Of a stretch of DNA of 64,000 nt, positions 18,274 to 28,676 are shown in pieces; within the stretch, counting starts at the first letter, position 1, and each line of letters opens with the position of its first letter. The position numbers and the translations under genes are program-made. The stretch lies in NCBI GenBank assembly GCA_030654015.1, contig JAURYI010000073.1, forward strand, positions 48,677 through 112,676, written 5' to 3'. The DNA is from Methylococcales bacterium. GTDB taxonomy: Bacteria; Pseudomonadota; Gammaproteobacteria; Methylococcales; Methylomonadaceae. Below the pieces are notes generated by a model, which ran no database searches, was not told where the DNA came from, and worked only from the letters and a program-made list of their open reading frames with translations.

Positions 18274-19689
18274 CTAAGGAAAATAAGTCGCTGGTTTTGG
18301 TTTTGGCACGTTAGCTGCTTTTTCTTGTTCGACAATCCAGCCGCCGCCCATTGCCAGATATAAATCAATGGCGGATTTAAAAGTGTCTGCGCGAGCGGAA
18401 GTCAATTCAATTTGCGCATCAAATAATTGCCTTATCGCGTCCAATGTGACGAGGTAAGGCACATAACCTTCTTCATAGCGTACTTTCGACAAGTGGTAAT
18501 AATTTCTGTTGGCGGCTACGCGGTCAGTTTGTTTGTCTTCTTGCTGCCTAGTTTTTATCAAACTGATGAGCGCGTTTTCAAATTCGCTAAAGCCCGTAAT
18601 AATAGTTTTCTTGTAGTTAGCTAACGCGGCTTGTTGTACTGCTTCGGCGGCACGCACTTCGCCTGCTATTTTGCCAGCGGTAAAAATAGGCGTGACCACC
18701 GCCGAACCGATAGTCCAAAAATTCGCACCAGGGGTAAATAAACCAGCGACTTGGGTACTAATCTGCCCGACATTACCCGTCAGGCGAATGTTGGGAAAAT
18801 ATTGCGCCCGTGCCACGCCGATTTGCGCATTAGCGGCAATCAGCTGTTGCTCGGCGCGGGCAATATCGGGGCGGCGTACTAATAAATCAGACGGCAAACC
18901 AGCGGGAACGGCGGGTAATTTGAGTTTATCTATCGGTAAGCCACGTTCAATCGCACGCGGATTTGAACCTAATAACACCGCTAAGGCATTTTCAGTTAAG
19001 GCGACTTGTTGTTCATAGAGTGGGATTTGCGCACTGCGGCGTTGATATTCCGAGTCGTTTTGCTGTACTTCTAAATTAGAGATATAACCTTCTGTGAACC
19101 TCAGTGTATTAATGCGCAGACCTTCTTTAAGCGAGGCGACGGTTTCCTTAGTGATTTCCAGTTGTTTATCCAGCTCACGCAATTTGACGTAGGTTTTTGC
19201 TACTTCACTCACTAGCGTCAGCATTACGGCTTGTTGTGTGGCTTCTTGTGCGAGCAGGTCAGCTAAAGCGGCTTCATTAGCGCGTCTTAACTCGCCCCAA
19301 ATATCAATTTGCCAGTTCATGCCGCCGCTTAAATTCACTTGATCGTCCGCACCCGTGTTAATAACGCCAGAGTTGCCCGTTTGCGCGTTATATGAACCTG
19401 AAAACTGCGGAAATAAATTAGAGCGCGTCGCACCATACAAGCCCATGTATTGATTGACCCGCGCAACCGCGATTTTTAAATCATAGTTGCCTTGAATTGC
19501 TTGGTCTATCAAGCGATTCAGAACAGGATCGCCTAATTGCTTCCACCATTGGCTGTTGGTGGTATTTTGCGTATTACTTGAGTTATTGCGCCACTGCTTT
19601 GGTGTATCAATCTCAGGTTTTACATAGTCGGGGCCGACGGTACAGCCTGATAGCAACGCGGCGATAGAGACGGCTAACAATTTATTCAT
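18274..19689 (-). CDS. RND efflux outer-membrane factor lipoprotein (NodT/OprM family)
   Basis: 471 residues. Lipobox LLSGCTVGPDY at the N-terminus, and the duplicated outer-membrane efflux (OEP) helical domains including PSDLLVRRPDIARAEQQL and the ANAQIGVARAQYFPNIRLTG block, both diagnostic. As a trimer it forms the outer-membrane/periplasmic tunnel of a tripartite pump. It is the last gene of the adaptor-pump-channel operon and overlaps the pump gene by 8 bp. Confidence 0.93.
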   Translation of the reverse strand: MNKLLAVSIAALLSGCTVGPDYVKPEIDTPKQWRNNSSNTQNTTNSQWWKQLGDPVLNRLIDQAIQGNYDLKIAVARVNQYMGLYGATRSNLFPQFSGSYNAQTGNSGVINTGADDQVNLSGGMNWQIDIWGELRRANEAALADLLAQEATQQAVMLTLVSEVAKTYVKLRELDKQLEITKETVASLKEGLRINTLRFTEGYISNLEVQQNDSEYQRRSAQIPLYEQQVALTENALAVLLGSNPRAIERGLPIDKLKLPAVPAGLPSDLLVRRPDIARAEQQLIAANAQIGVARAQYFPNIRLTGNVGQISTQVAGLFTPGANFWTIGSAVVTPIFTAGKIAGEVRAAEAVQQAALANYKKTIITGFSEFENALISLIKTRQQEDKQTDRVAANRNYYHLSKVRYEEGYVPYLVTLDAIRQLFDAQIELTSARADTFKSAIDLYLAMGGGWIVEQEKAANVPKPKPATYFP

Positions 19690-22600
19690 GACTGGTTTCC
19701 TTGTTCAGCGTAAGTGGCGTTGCTTTACGGTGACTTACTTTTTCGACTAAATAAAAGCACAATGGAATAAAAAAGATAGCAATCACTGATGAGGCAGTCA
19801 TACCGCCGACTACCACAAAACCGATCACTTGCCGTGATAAAGAACCTGCACCTGTCGCTAATGCTAACGGTACGCAGCCTAAAATAAACGCAAAGCTGGT
19901 CATTAAAATAGGACGCAGCCGTAATTTCGCGCCCTCCAGTGTGGCTTCAACTAAAGGTTTGCCTTGTTCTACGCCCATTTTGGCAAATTCGACGATTAAA
20001 ATCGCGTTTTTCGCCGCCAAGCCAATGAGCATCACCAAGCCAATTTGTGCGTAAATGTTGTTTTCATAGCCCCCAATTTTCAGCGCGAAAAACGCACCAA
20101 AAACCGCAATCGGGGTGCTGAGTAACACGCTAAACGGTAACGCCCAGCTTTCGTATTGTGCCGCTAAAATTAAGAATACACACAGCAAAGACAGCCCGAA
20201 AATAATCATCGGCGACACGCCTTGTTTGGCGATAAAGGATTGATAACTCATGCCGATATAGTCATAACCCATGTCATCGGGCATGGTTTCTTTGAACACC
20301 TCTTCCATTGCTTGCATGGCTTGGTCTTCACTGTAACCCGCTTTTGCCGATGCCATAATTTGCGCACTGCGATACAGATTGTAGCGCATGGTAAATTCAG
20401 GCCCTGCGATACTGCGTATTGTGGTCAAAGCGGATAACGGCACAGTCGTACCGCTATTATTACGCACATAAAACTGCCCCAGTTGTTCAGTCGTGGTGCG
20501 ATATTCGCCTTCTGAAGCGAGATACACTTGCCATTGTCGCCCAAAGCGATTGAAGTAATTGATGAAACCACTGCCCATATAATATTGCAGAGTTTGATAG
20601 ACATCGGTTAATTTCACGCCTTGTTTAATGACTTTATCTTGGTCAACATCGACAAATAATTGCGGCACGCTGGGAATAAAGGTGGTGAATACGCCTGTCA
20701 ATTCAGGACGCGCACTGGCGGCTTTGATGAATTTTTGGACATTTTCTGCCAAAAAGGCAACATCTTTACCTGCGCGGTCTTCGAGAACAAAACTCACCCC
20801 GCCTGACGTCCCAACCCCCGGAATAGCGGGTGGTGGAAACACCATTGCAATACCGCTAGATAATTTTGATAGTTCTTTATTGATGTGTTTTTTAATAGAG
20901 GCATACTGTTCTTCGGGCAGTTTACGCACGTCCCAATCTTTCAGGGTAATAAAGAAGAAGGCGTTATAAGTGGTGTTTGCCTGACTAAGCATATTGTAGC
21001 CAACCACTGACGATACATATTCCACACCTGCGGTGCTTTGGATGATTTTTTCTACGTCTTTGGCAACGTCACTGGTACGTTGAAAAGATGCGGCGTTAGG
21101 CAGTTGCAACGCGCCATACAGATAGCCTTGGTCTTCATCGGGTAAAAATCCTGTCGCGACACTTTTACCGAAACTACCTGCCAGAAAAGTGAGTCCCGCA
21201 AGTAATATCAGTCCAATAAACATTCGCCTGATTAACACTCCGCACAGTCCAACATAGCCATCGGTTATACGTCCAAATACCCGATTGAAGCCATTAAAAA
21301 AGCGTTGCAATAAACCATTGGAAGGCGTTTTTGGTTTTAATAGCAAAGAACATAACGCAGGTGTTAAAGTTAAAGCGACAAACGCAGACAGTATTACTGA
21401 GATGGCAATCGTCACCGCAAACGGTTGATACAGTCTGCCTGTAATGCCGGGGATAAAGGCAGTTGGAATAAAAACTGCCGCCAAAATCAAGGCAATCGCA
21501 ATAACAGGCCCTGTCACTTCTTCCATTGCTTTAAGGGTTGCGTCTTTGGGTGATAGCCCGTGTTCAATATGATGTTCAACAGCTTCCACCACCACAATCG
21601 CATCATCAATAACCAAACCAATCGCTAACACTAAACCGAACAGCGACAAGGTATTAATGGAAAAACCAAACAACGGGAAAAATGCAAATGTGCCAATTAA
21701 TGACACAGGCACAGCCAGCAACGGAATCAGGGTTGCCCGCCAACCTTGTAAAAATAAAAATACCACGATAATAACCAGCACCACGGCTTCAAACAGGGTA
21801 TGGACAATGTCATCAATACCCGCTGTGACTGCCAATGTCGTGTCGAGAGAAATCGCATAATCCAAATCAGCAGGAAATTTTTTCTTCATTTCCGCCATCA
21901 TTTTTTTCGCGCCATTGGCAGCGTCCAGCGCGTTACTACCGGGTAATTGATACACAGCAACTAAAGCAGTGGGCTTGCCATTTAACCGACTGGCTACCGA
22001 ATAATTTTGCGCACCTAATTCAATACGCCCGACATCTTTAACGCGCACCACCGAGCCTGATTTATCAATACGCAATACGATATTGCCAAAGTCTTCTTCG
22101 GTTGATAATCGTCCTTGAGCGCGTAACGCATAAGTAAATTCTTGCCCTTTGGGTATCGGTTCAGCACCGACTTGTCCTGCTGGATTCACGGTGTTTTGCG
22201 CTTGAACAGCATTGACAATTTCAGGGATGGTAATATCTAACGACGCTAATTTGTCAGGCTTAACCCAAATACGCATTGCATATTGACCAGCACCAAATAC
22301 CGACACACTGGCAATGCCTTTAATGCGGGTTAATTGATCGTTGATATTAATGTACGCGTAATTGGCAAGAAAAACGTTATCGTAAGTGCCGTTAGGCGAA
22401 TACAATGCAAATAATAATAACGGTGCAACTGTTGATTTTTGTACCGTTACCCCGTAATTATTCACCGCGCTGGGCAGTTGTGATGCGGCTTGGGTTTCGC
22501 GCATTTGCGTCAAAATCTGATCGGTATTCGCGTCAGTTTCGACACCGAAATCCACTCGAAGCGTGGTCGCGCCGCTGTTGGTATTGATGGAATACATATA

Positions 22601-22828
22601 CGTCATGTTATCCACGCCCGACATTTGCTGTTCTATCGGCGTGGCGACCGCTTGCTCCATCGTCAGCGCGTCCGCACCTGTGTAGTTGGCACTGATTTGA
22701 ATTTCAGGCGGTGCAAGATTGGGAAACAATGCGACAGGTAAACCCGTCATGGACACCAGCCCCATAATAACCATTAAAATGGCAATCACCATCGCCACAA
22801 TCGGGCGATTGATAAAGAATTTAGCCAT
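19682..22828 (-). CDS. RND multidrug efflux pump, HAE1 family (AcrB/MexB-like)
   Basis: 1048 residues, the family length. Starts MAKFFINRPIVAMVIAILM, contains the proton-relay aspartate pair in TM4 (GLVLAIGLVIDDAIVVVEAVEHH), duplicated 6-TM halves with two large periplasmic loops, and the C-terminal half motif GLAAKNAILIVEFAK. It exports hydrophobic compounds by proton antiport. Located 3 bp after the adaptor gene. No local TetR/MarR repressor of the AcrR type lies beside the operon; the nearest TetR gene is the broken one 8 kb away. Confidence 0.95.
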   Translation of the reverse strand: MAKFFINRPIVAMVIAILMVIMGLVSMTGLPVALFPNLAPPEIQISANYTGADALTMEQAVATPIEQQMSGVDNMTYMYSINTNSGATTLRVDFGVETDANTDQILTQMRETQAASQLPSAVNNYGVTVQKSTVAPLLLFALYSPNGTYDNVFLANYAYININDQLTRIKGIASVSVFGAGQYAMRIWVKPDKLASLDITIPEIVNAVQAQNTVNPAGQVGAEPIPKGQEFTYALRAQGRLSTEEDFGNIVLRIDKSGSVVRVKDVGRIELGAQNYSVASRLNGKPTALVAVYQLPGSNALDAANGAKKMMAEMKKKFPADLDYAISLDTTLAVTAGIDDIVHTLFEAVVLVIIVVFLFLQGWRATLIPLLAVPVSLIGTFAFFPLFGFSINTLSLFGLVLAIGLVIDDAIVVVEAVEHHIEHGLSPKDATLKAMEEVTGPVIAIALILAAVFIPTAFIPGITGRLYQPFAVTIAISVILSAFVALTLTPALCSLLLKPKTPSNGLLQRFFNGFNRVFGRITDGYVGLCGVLIRRMFIGLILLAGLTFLAGSFGKSVATGFLPDEDQGYLYGALQLPNAASFQRTSDVAKDVEKIIQSTAGVEYVSSVVGYNMLSQANTTYNAFFFITLKDWDVRKLPEEQYASIKKHINKELSKLSSGIAMVFPPPAIPGVGTSGGVSFVLEDRAGKDVAFLAENVQKFIKAASARPELTGVFTTFIPSVPQLFVDVDQDKVIKQGVKLTDVYQTLQYYMGSGFINYFNRFGRQWQVYLASEGEYRTTTEQLGQFYVRNNSGTTVPLSALTTIRSIAGPEFTMRYNLYRSAQIMASAKAGYSEDQAMQAMEEVFKETMPDDMGYDYIGMSYQSFIAKQGVSPMIIFGLSLLCVFLILAAQYESWALPFSVLLSTPIAVFGAFFALKIGGYENNIYAQIGLVMLIGLAAKNAILIVEFAKMGVEQGKPLVEATLEGAKLRLRPILMTSFAFILGCVPLALATGAGSLSRQVIGFVVVGGMTASSVIAIFFIPLCFYLVEKVSHRKATPLTLNKETSHE

Positions 22829-22831
22829 AAA

Positions 22832-23977
22832 TTACTCCGCCTTAGCGGTGGCAGTGTAAGGTGCTGGCTGTACTTTCATGCCATTACGCACTTTCTGCCC
22901 GCCTTCCACAATCACCCGCTCACCGAGTTTCACGCCTTCTTTAACCACCACTAACTTACCACTGCTTTGCCCCAGAGTAACGGTGCGTATTTCAACCTTA
23001 TCTTCCTTATTGACAACCGCTAACTGGGTAGCAGTTTGCAGCTGCATCACGGCGACTTGTGGCACTAACAAACCAGTCTCTTTGCTCACATTAGCGCGAA
23101 TTCGGGCATACATACCTGGGCGTAACACATTATTGGTATTCGGAAACAATCCCGCGACTTTAATCGTGCCTGTACTGACATCCACCGCTCGACCCGCAAA
23201 AAAGAACTTGCCGCTGTGTGGATAAACGCTGTTATCCGCCAGTTTTAGTTCCAAAGGAACAGTGCCAGACTCCTGATGACTGTTTTGTTTTTGTTCAACA
23301 AAGTGTAAATATTGCGATTCACTTAAACCGATATACGCACGAATCGGATTAACTTGCGAGACGGTGGTTAGTTCATTATTCGCACTGCCCGGCCCGACTA
23401 AATCACCCAATTGTGTTTTTGACACGCCCGCAATGCCGCTAATCGGCGAAGTGATTTTAGTAAAACCCAGATTAAGTTGGGCAGTATCGACTGCCGCCTG
23501 TGCCGCTAATACTTGCGCGTTAGCCGTTGCCACCGCCCCCACCGCATTATCACGGTCAAGCACACTCACGGCTTTTTCAGGTAATAAGCGTTTGATTCGG
23601 TTTAAAGCCAGTTGATTGGTTTGTAATACCGCTTGTTGTTGCGCCAGACTGGCTTTCGCCTGTGCCAGTGCGGCTTGAAAGGTGCGCGGGTCAATTTCAT
23701 AAAGCAGCTGGTCTTTTTTAACCAAATCACCTTCTTTATAATTTTGCTTGATTAAATAACCTGTGACTTGGGCATTAATAGTGGCATTCACCATACCATC
23801 CAACGTGCCGACCCATTCTTCAAACACAGCAACATCGTCTTGTATCACTTCTGTCACTTTAACAGCGGGTAGCATTGCGGGAGCTTGTTGGGGCGGTTTG
23901 CTACAGCTCAGTAATAACAACGAGCCGATAAGCACAAGATAACAACGGGATGCGGATAACGAGCGATTCTTTTTCAT
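22832..23977 (-). CDS. RND efflux periplasmic adaptor lipoprotein (AcrA/MexA-like)
   Basis: 381 residues. Lipobox LLLSCSK, biotinyl-lipoyl-like domain (INAQVTGYLIKQNYKEGDLVKKDQLLYEIDPRTF), alpha-helical hairpin (ALAQAKASLAQQQAVLQTNQLALNRIKRLL) and beta-barrel/MP domains. It links the inner-membrane pump to the outer-membrane channel. First gene of the three-gene operon; its promoter should lie in the 164-bp gap 23978-24141, which it shares with the 3' end of sppA. Confidence 0.94.
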   Translation of the reverse strand: MKKNRSLSASRCYLVLIGSLLLLSCSKPPQQAPAMLPAVKVTEVIQDDVAVFEEWVGTLDGMVNATINAQVTGYLIKQNYKEGDLVKKDQLLYEIDPRTFQAALAQAKASLAQQQAVLQTNQLALNRIKRLLPEKAVSVLDRDNAVGAVATANAQVLAAQAAVDTAQLNLGFTKITSPISGIAGVSKTQLGDLVGPGSANNELTTVSQVNPIRAYIGLSESQYLHFVEQKQNSHQESGTVPLELKLADNSVYPHSGKFFFAGRAVDVSTGTIKVAGLFPNTNNVLRPGMYARIRANVSKETGLLVPQVAVMQLQTATQLAVVNKEDKVEIRTVTLGQSSGKLVVVKEGVKLGERVIVEGGQKVRNGMKVQPAPYTATAKAE

Positions 23978-24100
23978 GAAAAATACTCAAGTGAACGACA
24001 CATAGCTGGATTATTACCCAGCGCGTTATAAATCGCAAACCTGATAAGGCTTTCAGCCCTTATTCAATATAGAGTGGTGCATTAAATCGGTTATTTTGAT

Positions 24101-24129
24101 GACCGCCAGTCCATCAAAGACTGGCAGTC
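24101..24129 (-). terminator. Hairpin downstream of sppA
   Basis: GACCGCCAGTC (24101-24111) and GACTGGCAGTC (24119-24129) form an 11-bp stem with one G-T pair and a 7-nt loop, 13 bp past the sppA stop. There is no T run, so it may act as an mRNA end stabiliser. Confidence 0.4.
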
Positions 24130-24141
24130 AGTCAATATTTT

Positions 24142-25101
24142 CTAACGTAAAGCAGGAGTTTGTAACGCGCTATTAATTACATGAGCAAAAGACGCGCCCA
24201 TTTTACCAGCGAGCTTGTCGAAGAACTCTTCTGACTCGGTGAAATTCACCAAACGATCTGCGCCAATCAAGTCTTTAGCCACCGAACTGTCACTGCCAAA
24301 CGCATCGGCAACACCCAATTTAACGCCCTCTTCACCCGTCCACACTAAACCAGAAAACGTATCAGGCGTTTCTTTCAAACGATCGCCGCGTCCTTGTTTA
24401 ACCGCAGTGATGAATTGTTGATGCACCTGATTAATCAGATTCTGCATATATTGATTTTCATCGGGTTTAGGCGGTGAAAACGGATCCAGCATCGCTTTAT
24501 GCGCACCTGCGGTAATTAAGCGACGTTCTACGCCCAGCGTTTTCATGGTATCGACAAAACCGAAACCATCCATAATGACCCCGATTGAACCGATTAAACT
24601 AGCAGGGCTGACGAAAATTTTATCAGCGGCAGAGGCAATGTAATAACAGCCTGAAGCGCATATATCACTGACCACAGCAACAATCGGCAAATTGGGATTG
24701 AGTTTTTTGATATTACGAATTTCTTCGTAAATATACGCCGACTGCACAGGACTGCCACCGGGAGAATTGGAATGTAAAATAATACCTTTGGTATTTTTAT
24801 CTTTCACGGCAGCGCGTAGGCTTTTAATCGTATTTTCGGCATTAACCTCTTTACCTTCGGCAATCACGCCCACAATGTCAACCACCGCAGTATGAGCTTT
24901 GCCGTTACCCATTTCTTTTTTCATATTGGGGTATAAAGCGACACCTAATAATATGGCTAAATAGCTAAAGGTCAGAGCTTTAAAAAACACGCCCCAGCGT
25001 CTGGCGCGGGTTTGTTCAGTAATTGCCGCGAGAGCGACTTTTTCCAGCACCTCGCGTTCCCAGCCGTCTGTTTTTGGTACATTATCTTGTGAATTGTCCA
25101 C
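24142..25101 (-). CDS. sppA: Signal peptide peptidase SppA (single-domain, S49 family)
   Basis: 319 residues from a GTG at 25101, whose ribosome site AAGG overlaps the stop of the upstream HAD gene; the frame extending to 25197 lies inside that gene and is rejected. One membrane segment (~36-57) anchors a periplasmic protease domain. The catalytic dyad is Ser150 (DICASGCYYIA) and Lys202 (TAGAHKAMLDPF), with the SNSPGGS block ahead of it. It degrades signal peptides left in the membrane after preprotein processing. Third gene of the rluC-HAD-sppA operon. Confidence 0.9.
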   Translation of the reverse strand: MDNSQDNVPKTDGWEREVLEKVALAAITEQTRARRWGVFFKALTFSYLAILLGVALYPNMKKEMGNGKAHTAVVDIVGVIAEGKEVNAENTIKSLRAAVKDKNTKGIILHSNSPGGSPVQSAYIYEEIRNIKKLNPNLPIVAVVSDICASGCYYIASAADKIFVSPASLIGSIGVIMDGFGFVDTMKTLGVERRLITAGAHKAMLDPFSPPKPDENQYMQNLINQVHQQFITAVKQGRGDRLKETPDTFSGLVWTGEEGVKLGVADAFGSDSSVAKDLIGADRLVNFTESEEFFDKLAGKMGASFAHVINSALQTPALR

Positions 25102-25106
25102 GTTGT

Positions 25107-25757
25107 TTACCTTAAATAAGCCAATAATTCCGTTGTGTGCGCTAGGCATAATAACGGTTCGTGCTGTTGCAGAACATCTTTTGAATGTGCGCCGCAAGTG
25201 ACACCTACTACTGAAATGCGGGCGTTATTCGCCATTTGCAAGTCATGAATAGAATCACCAATCATTAACGTGCGTTCTGGTGTGCAGTTAGTCACCTGCA
25301 TAATCTCCAATAACATTTTCGGATCAGGCTTGGAAGCGGTTTCATCCGCACAGCGCGTGACCGCAAATAAATCTTCGGTCGCGGTTGCCTGTAAGGCATC
25401 CTGTAAACCGTGGCGAGTTTTACCTGTAGCCACCGCGAGCTGATAACCCGCCTGTTTCAGCTCCACCAACATCTCAATCACCTCAGGAAATAAATCGGCA
25501 CGGCTAAGCTGTTTCGATGAATACTCCCGACTGTAATGCTGTACCAACTGCTCAAGCGTGTGCGCATCAGCCTCAGGATGCAGAGTGGACGTGGCGTTTT
25601 GGATGTTTAAGCCGATAACATCCTTCGCCGCCTGCTTTTCGGGTATCGCACAACCGCACCGTTCAGCGGCAGTCTGCAAGCAATGGGCAATCCAATCAAT
25701 CGAATTAATCAGTGTGCCGTCCCAATCAAAAATCAATAAATCAAAGCGGTTGTTCAT
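25107..25757 (-). CDS. HAD-superfamily phosphatase (phosphoglycolate phosphatase-like)
   Basis: 216 residues of HAD subfamily IA: nucleophile motif FDWDGTLINS (Asp11, Asp13), motif II VATGKTRHGL, and motif III/IV KPDPKMLLEI ... MIGDSIHDLQMA. A helical cap lies between residues ~20 and 85. The conserved position between rluC and sppA is known from pseudomonads. The likely substrate is a small phospho-metabolite, but the phosphoglycolate role is not established for this branch. Overlaps rluC by 17 bp. Confidence 0.85.
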   Translation of the reverse strand: MNNRFDLLIFDWDGTLINSIDWIAHCLQTAAERCGCAIPEKQAAKDVIGLNIQNATSTLHPEADAHTLEQLVQHYSREYSSKQLSRADLFPEVIEMLVELKQAGYQLAVATGKTRHGLQDALQATATEDLFAVTRCADETASKPDPKMLLEIMQVTNCTPERTLMIGDSIHDLQMANNARISVVGVTCGAHSKDVLQQHEPLLCLAHTTELLAYLR

Positions 25758-26700
25758 GTTTCAATAAGTGGTCTAGTTGAGGAGGTAAGGGAGCGGTGAC
25801 CGCCATCGCGACACCTGTAACGGGATGCTGAAAACGTAACACTTGCGCGTGTAAAAACATCCGCTTATAGCCTTTATGGCGAAAATGTTTATTGGCATCA
25901 TCTTCGCCGTAACGCTCATCACCGACAATCGGATGTCCCAAACTGGCGGCATGAACGCGGATTTGATGGGTGCGCCCCGTTTTTGGCGAGGCTTCCACCA
26001 ACGTTGCCCCTGCATATAATTGCAGGCGACGAAACAAGGTTTCCGCGTCTTTACCTAACGGACTGATAGACACCATTCGCTCACCGCCTTTCTGCACATT
26101 TTTCAACAATGGTGCAGTGACGATTAATTTTTTGCGCTGCCATTGCCCGACCAACAGCGCGACGTAGGTTTTATGAATATTATTTTCACGAAACAATTCA
26201 TGAAACAAGCGTAACGCACTGCGTTTTTTGGCAATCACCAAACAGCCCGATGTGTCCTTATCCAAACGATGCACCAATTCTAAAAACCGCGCTTCAGGAC
26301 GAAGCAACCGCAAGCCCTCAATAATGCCCGAACTCACGCCGCTACCGCCATGCACCGCAAAACCCGCAGGCTTATTAATAATCAAAAAGCCGTCATCTTC
26401 AAATAATACACTGTGTTGCAGCGCATCTTTTAACCCTTGTGGAATATACGATTCTTCGCTGCGTTCAGCAACGCGCACAGGCGGAATACGGATAATATCC
26501 CCCGCCACTAAACGGTATTTAACATCCACCCGCCCTTTATTAACACGCACCTCACCCTTACGGACAATGCGATAAATAAGGCTTTTAGGCACACCTTTTA
26601 AATGGGTCAATAAAAAATTGTCCAGACGTTGATCGCCATGATCTTCGTTAATCTCAACAAAAGTGACTTTAGGCGACTCGCCTTGTTGTTCATTGCTCAT
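25741..26700 (-). CDS. rluC: 23S rRNA pseudouridine synthase RluC
   Basis: 319 residues: N-terminal S4 RNA-binding domain (GDQRLDNFLLTHLKGVPKSLIYRIVRKGEVRVNKGRV pattern, residues ~20-60) and the RluA-family catalytic domain with the active-site Asp in LVHRLDKDTSGCL, plus the KTGRTHQIRVH block. RluC modifies U955, U2504 and U2580 of 23S rRNA in E. coli. First gene of the operon with the HAD phosphatase and sppA. In many gammaproteobacteria rne is divergent to it; here that position is occupied by the zinc-ribbon genes. Confidence 0.92.
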   Translation of the reverse strand: MSNEQQGESPKVTFVEINEDHGDQRLDNFLLTHLKGVPKSLIYRIVRKGEVRVNKGRVDVKYRLVAGDIIRIPPVRVAERSEESYIPQGLKDALQHSVLFEDDGFLIINKPAGFAVHGGSGVSSGIIEGLRLLRPEARFLELVHRLDKDTSGCLVIAKKRSALRLFHELFRENNIHKTYVALLVGQWQRKKLIVTAPLLKNVQKGGERMVSISPLGKDAETLFRRLQLYAGATLVEASPKTGRTHQIRVHAASLGHPIVGDERYGEDDANKHFRHKGYKRMFLHAQVLRFQHPVTGVAMAVTAPLPPQLDHLLKHEQPL

Positions 26701-26999
26701 GCTAGGTCAATAAAAATAAAAACCATCACTATAACCTATTCATAAGCGACATTGAATCTGTTAATCCGCTTTACTGCACACAGCTAAAGGATTTTTAAAA
26801 AACAGTGCAATGCGTTGAAGACTGCGTAATAACACCAATACACCTGACAAATCAACGCCAATTACACTTATTTTGTAAATTATTTATAAATCGTTACCAA
26901 AAATGACACAACCTGTCGCAACCATGTTTTATACTACTCACTGTCACACGTCATCTTCTTGGTTACAAGGAAAAATACTAAAGTTAAGTAAGGATAATT
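26701..26999. other. AT-rich intergenic region between divergent rluC and zinc-ribbon gene
   Basis: About 300 bp with no credible ORF. It must contain the rluC promoter (left) and the promoter of the 27000 gene (right); an AT-rich stretch around 26875-26890 and an AAGGA ribosome site before 27000 are the only signals I can point to. No RNA gene or repeat recognised. Confidence 0.5.
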
Positions 27000-28625
27000 A
27001 TGGAAATTGTATGTAAGAGTTGTAATACCAGTCATTACCTCAGTGACGATAAAATCCCGTTAGAATCAAAAATAGGCAAATGCAAACAATGTAATGCGGA
27101 CATTATTGTATTAGGAACTAATGATATTAGTTCACCTACCACGCATTCAATACCGCCAGAACAACAAGCAACCAAAAGATGTAATTTTTGTGGTGAAAAA
27201 ATCTTGGCGATTGCCAAGAAATGTAAGTATTGCGGCAGTATGTTAAATGATACAGCTTCACCCCCTCAGTTGAATAAAGTTGTAAAAATACCTGCTAAAA
27301 GCACAATATTAAGAAATCATGCAGAAGAGGTTGTTCCACCTCCACTTACTAAAAATACACCTCCAAGTAATAATACAAGTAACAAAAAAAACGAACCGTT
27401 TTCATCATATAATCAAGTACCTTGGTATCGAAAAAATTGGTTCGTTATTGTATCAGCACTTACCCCATTGTTTTTTATAGTTATTTTGGCAACTCTCATT
27501 ACTGGAGATATTTACTATGAAAAAAAAGGACAACTAAAAACTTACTCAAAACCCACAAAATTTTTTCTTATTGCTTGGGGTTTGCTTGCTATCATCCTTC
27601 TTACAAAGGGCTTAATAACTCCTAAACAAGATACGACTGTTACATCATCCAAACCTACTCAAATACAAATTGCCGACATAAAACCAAATACCACTGAGCA
27701 AACTTCAACCATCACACCACTCCAACAATCAACGACTGCTTCAAGCCCAGAACCCAAGATAATTGAACAAACCACTGTTAAAGATAATATAGCCGCTACC
27801 GTCGAAACACCTGCATCGAGAACAGAACCCAGTCACACAAAAGAAACGATAGTGGAAAGTTATACCGCACGCTTAAGTTCTAAAGATCATTTCAACAGTG
27901 ATGGCGCGAGTTTAAAGTCAGTCGCTGATATTATTCGTCAAGATAGAGCTAACTATCACAAATTTAATATTCGTGATAACGATGACACGGGTGATAATTT
28001 TTTCAACGATAAAGACAATCGTGAACGCATAGCTGTGATGTTAGAAAAAGGACATATTGACAAAGCAACTAGCGAAAGCATACTCAACAGTACGCCTGTT
28101 GTTTTAGTGAACATTTACAATAATTACATCGAAGTTTCACTACAACAAAAACCCAATAATCAACCTGAAAACACACTGGAATTTCCCGCAGGTTTGAGAT
28201 TACCAACAGTCCAAGAATTAGCTAAAGAAACTTTACGACAAGAATCACCAACTCAAAACGCTAAAGTAACGGCGGATTTTAACGGTGACGGAAAAGTAGA
28301 TTACGCATTTTTGTTAGCAGGCATTAACACTAGCAAAGGCGCGTTAGCTATTAAACTTTCCAACAATAATAGCTATGAATGGAAAATTATCGATGGTGAT
28401 ATTGATTGGAATAGTAGTACACAAATGAGCATTGATTTAGCAGAGCCAAACAAATACGAAACGGCTTGTGGCAAAGGTTATTGGGAATGTGCAGTAAATG
28501 AGCCAAGCAATATTACATTGAAAAATGCTGGTATTTTATATACTCCATTTGAGCAAGGTGGTGCGAAAATGATATTTTGGAACAGTGCTAAAAATGATTT
28601 TACCCAAATTGTAATGAACGACTAA
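27000..28625 (+). CDS. Zinc-ribbon membrane protein with C-terminal calcium-motif domain (paralogue head of 28677 gene)
   Basis: 541 residues. Residues ~1-37 are an MJ0042-type zinc finger (CKSC ... CKQC with the DDKIPL spacer); residues ~61-82 are a second ribbon (CNFCGEKILAIAKKCKYCG). Then a linker, two hydrophobic segments (~150-170 and ~185-205), a long Thr/Pro/Gln-rich linker (~215-290), a charged domain with QDRANYHKFNIRDNDDTGDNFF, and a C-terminal domain with an EF-hand/FG-GAP type loop DFNGDGKVDYAFLL and a Trp/Cys pattern GYWECAV. A likely topology is cytoplasmic zinc ribbons with a membrane anchor and an outer C-terminal domain. Function unknown. The first ~85 codons are closely repeated in the next gene. 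Confidence 0.75.
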   Translation: MEIVCKSCNTSHYLSDDKIPLESKIGKCKQCNADIIVLGTNDISSPTTHSIPPEQQATKRCNFCGEKILAIAKKCKYCGSMLNDTASPPQLNKVVKIPAKSTILRNHAEEVVPPPLTKNTPPSNNTSNKKNEPFSSYNQVPWYRKNWFVIVSALTPLFFIVILATLITGDIYYEKKGQLKTYSKPTKFFLIAWGLLAIILLTKGLITPKQDTTVTSSKPTQIQIADIKPNTTEQTSTITPLQQSTTASSPEPKIIEQTTVKDNIAATVETPASRTEPSHTKETIVESYTARLSSKDHFNSDGASLKSVADIIRQDRANYHKFNIRDNDDTGDNFFNDKDNRERIAVMLEKGHIDKATSESILNSTPVVLVNIYNNYIEVSLQQKPNNQPENTLEFPAGLRLPTVQELAKETLRQESPTQNAKVTADFNGDGKVDYAFLLAGINTSKGALAIKLSNNNSYEWKIIDGDIDWNSSTQMSIDLAEPNKYETACGKGYWECAVNEPSNITLKNAGILYTPFEQGGAKMIFWNSAKNDFTQIVMND

Positions 28626-28676
28626 AAACGTATCAGCCTGACTACTTAAAAATTCTTTTTATCAACAAGGATAGCT